Shown in pieces: positions 61,455 through 64,000 of a stretch of DNA of 64,000 nucleotides. The notes below the pieces were generated by a model. The model did not search any database. It had not been told where the DNA came from and was given only the letters and a program-made list of their open reading frames with translations. The position numbers were made by a program, and so were the translations under genes. The first letter of the stretch is position 1. The number at the start of each line of letters is the position of its first letter. Source of the DNA: Lagopus muta (lineage: Eukaryota; Chordata; Aves; Galliformes; Phasianidae); contig NC_064472.1 in assembly GCF_023343835.1 (NCBI RefSeq), positions 8,671,469 through 8,735,468 on the forward strand. Direction: 5' to 3'.

Positions 61455-62500
61455 TCAGAATGATTTAGATTGGAAGGGGCACCTTTAAGATCACATAGTT
61501 TCAACCCCCCAGCTGTAGTGGACACCTCCCACTAGACCAGGTTGCTTAAAACCCCATCCTGCCAGGGAAGGGGCATCCACAGCCTCTCTGGGCAACGTGT
61601 TCTGGTGTCTCATAGCTCTCATAGTAAAGAATTTTTTTCTACTATCTTGTCTAAATTTACTTTCTTTCTGTTTAAAGCCATTCCCCCACATTCTATTGCT
61701 ACATGCCCTTATAAAAAATCCCTCCCCAGCTTTCCTGTAGGCCCTTTTCATGTACTAGAAAGCTGCTATAAGGTACCCCCAGAGCCTTCTCTGCTCCAGG
61801 CTTAAGAGCCCCAGCTCTCTCAGTCTGCCCGCGTAGGGGAGGCGCTACAGCCCTCTGATCATCGTTGTGGCCCTCCTCTGGACCCACCCCAACAGCTCCA
61901 CATCCTTCTTGTGCTGGGGATCCCAGAACTGGATGCAGTACTCCAGGTGGGGTCTCATGAGAGCAGAGTACAGGGGCAGAATCACCTCCCTCAACCTGCT
62001 GGTCACGCCTCTCTTGATGCAACCTAGGATACAGTTGGCTTTCAGGGCTGCAGGCGCACACTGCTGGCTCATGCTGAGTCTTCTATCAACTGACGGTCCC
62101 AAATCCATCACTTCGGGGATGCTTTCAAGCCATTCCCTGCCCAGCCTGTATTTGTGCTTGGGATTGCCATGACCCAGGTGCAGGATGTTACACTTGGCCT
62201 TGTAGAACTTCATGAGGTTGGTATGGATCCACCTCTCCAGCCTGTCCAGGTCCCTCTGAATGGCATCCTTTCCTTTCAGCGTGCCAGCTGTACCTCTCAG
62301 CTTGGTGTCATCTGCAAACTTGCTGAGGGTTTCAATCCCGCTGTCTATGTTGCCTACAAAGATGTTGGTACTACCAATCACTTCATCTTTATTTTCCATA
62401 TCCCTTAGTAGAGACTTCAGGGGGATCTGCTCCACCGTCTTGCCAGGAACAGAGGTGAGACTGGCCTGCAGTTTCCTCCCCCAGTTCTATTCCTTGCCCC
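61455..62500 (-). mobile_element. CR1 LINE, reverse, RT C-terminal half and 3' UTR
   Basis: A minus-strand frame of 196 codons (62,435-61,845) shows CR1 RT features: [52 protein letters not shown], and a C-terminal [18 protein letters not shown]. The 3' UTR follows down to the inverted terminus at about 61,455. It lacks the N-terminal RT and endonuclease. The frame is unusually intact but incomplete. Confidence 0.92.
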
Positions 62501-64000
62501 ACTGCCCAGACAGAAGTCTCAGCTCGGAGTCTGGTGGGCAACAGCAGTGAGTTTTGAAGGGCAGCACATAGAAGGACTACTCTTGTTTTTCAAAGCCTTC
62601 ACCACACTGTCCTGAGAACTGCCCAAGAGGTCACTTGCCTTGCCTAAAAGGGTAGATCCTAGCATGAAAAACTTGCTGTTTTCTTTCCACTAGCATAGAA
62701 AACAGAGCTGCCAAGCAGAGTGCTTAGCAGCCTTTTTCTCTTCAGCACAGTGCTTTGAACTTGTCCTAATAAATGGAGAGCTCAATCATCAGATTTCCAT
62801 ATTTATAAGGAGAGAGTTTCTGTTTAGCCAAGCCTGTGACAGAAATAACCCTACAAACAAGGAGCAGAAGCAGCAGCACAGCAAACACGTCTGAGGGGCT
62901 GGGATGTGAAAGCCACGGCAGATCTCTGGCAGCTCTCCCTCAGCATGGCTCTCCAGTCACACACAAGAAATTTCAAGGGACAAAACATTTTGGTGTCTAA
63001 ATTAACAGCCCACCTCACCCCCACGCTTTGTCTCTGTTACTGAGTAGCAGCTGGGAAATACAGATTCTCTTCTGATCAAGCCTGTTTGGCTCAGCTCTCG
63101 CCTGTCACTCTTGTATTAGAAGGATACTCCTTATGTGACTAACTGGGGAAACAGATAAAGGCATAGCTGACTTAAAGAGACACTGCTGATTTTTATGAAC
63201 AAGCTTATAAATTATTCTGTCTCCAGAAGACAGAGATGCTTCCTCCCCTCCCATTCCTGGAAAAATGCAAAATTAAGATCTCTTAAGAAAAACGATTTTT
63301 GTTCCCAGAAGTGGCAGCTCTTATCTCCTTCCTAATTGAAACCAGTGGCACTAAGCTGGCTTTAAGTTCCCCTTGCTTACTGCAGGACTGCAGTTTATTA
63401 GCTGTATAGGGCCAGGACAGCATGCCAGCCCATTGCTGCAGGCGGGGCTGGGCTCAGTGAGGTGCTCAATAGCAGAAGTGCTGCCAGAGGCTGCAGATGG
63501 AAAGCAATGAGGGTGGATGGGGTTTTAGCATGCTGAGCTTTCAGCAGGTGGCATGCAAAAATGCCAGCCACATTCCTGACTATCCCTTTGAGAGCATCTG
63601 AAGATATTTAGTTATCTTTCACATAGTGCAGCAGACGGACTAGAGTATGTCTTAAATACTGAGTTAAATCCAGTTTGGCAGGAGCTGTTTGAAATAAAGG
63701 CAAACAGACACCATTTAACATTTTTAAAGAGAAGTTTGTTTCTCTTCATGCTCTCTGTAATGGAATTGATCTCCATCCGGTCTTGTCCTCACCTTCCATG
63801 GACTGTGCCAGAAAGAGGTATCACCTGATATCACTAGACAGTTTCCGCCTCACTTCTCCATTGAAGGCAGCTTCTTTATCAGCCTAAATCAAGCCATCTG
63901 TCCCTGGGCCCCCTTCGAAGCAATGCAGCAGATTGGAGAGGAAACATCACACAAGGTGGGACTAAAAGGTCAAGGAAGATCATTCCCAGCACAGAAAGCC
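62501..64000. other. No recognisable gene; right edge
   Basis: No exon, repeat family or RNA gene could be supported. The missing first exon of FAM219A is expected further to the right. Confidence 0.5.

Noticed and set aside
57816-64000. DNAI1 exons expected from human gene order
   Set aside because: I looked for the conserved N-terminal and WD-repeat parts of DNAI1 on both strands and found none; it is probably beyond the right edge.
52175-64000. FAM219A first coding exon (9 or about 20 codons)
   Set aside because: No ATG-ATG-GAG-GAG-like start with a phase 0 donor was found on the minus strand; likely outside the window.
1-64000. CRISPR arrays, rRNA, tRNA and operon-like structures
   Set aside because: None seen; the window is vertebrate genomic DNA with spliced genes and LINEs.

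Overview
This window looks like nuclear DNA from a bird. The main evidence is the many CR1 LINE fragments (chicken repeat 1: truncated 5' ends, typical 3' ends with 'ggttggaagggac' and 'attctgtgattctg' blocks on either strand), a candidate solo retroviral LTR, two CpG islands, and small exons split by long introns. I cannot fix the species; a galliform is plausible. Two protein genes are recognisable, both on the minus strand and both one-to-one matches to neighbours on human 9p13.3. In birds the counterpart of human 9p is mostly the Z chromosome, so a Z location is a fair inference.

Layout. 1-2.9 kb holds nothing recognisable. A CR1 fragment (2.89-3.24 kb) lies against a CpG island (3.38-4.02 kb) that contains a strong minus-strand splice donor. 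By synteny this is probably the first exon and promoter of MYORG, whose body would lie left of the window. SPMIP6 (SMRP1, C9orf24) follows: six coding exons, 9,484 down to 5,815, about 257 aa. It encodes a microtubule inner protein of sperm and cilia. Its first intron carries the candidate LTR. FAM219A (C9orf25) comes next: five coding exons from 52,174 down to 18,679, encoding the C-terminal 165 residues of a protein that is 185 aa in human. The N-terminal exon(s) (about 20 codons) were not found and are probably beyond the right edge. The 9.2 kb between the FAM219A stop and the SPMIP6 start is at least partly 3' UTR; it contains a homopolymer hairpin and a long poly-G (sense) tract.

The 27-kb FAM219A intron (24.9-52.1 kb) contains only scattered CR1 pieces and a perfect 25-nt palindrome. 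Upstream of the 52.1-kb exon are a second CpG island (53.58-53.90 kb), three diverged copies of an unrecognised unit with an acidic reading frame (53.1, 54.2-54.8, 54.8-55.35 kb), a 2-kb CR1 with broken reverse transcriptase (55.67-57.63 kb) and a second RT-bearing CR1 (61.45-62.5 kb). No exons of DNAI1, the next human neighbour, were seen.

Nothing here amounts to a new multi-gene system. The points most worth following are the unrecognised repeated acidic unit beside the intronic CpG island, the splice ambiguities in SPMIP6 and FAM219A, and the structured tracts in the presumed FAM219A 3' UTR.
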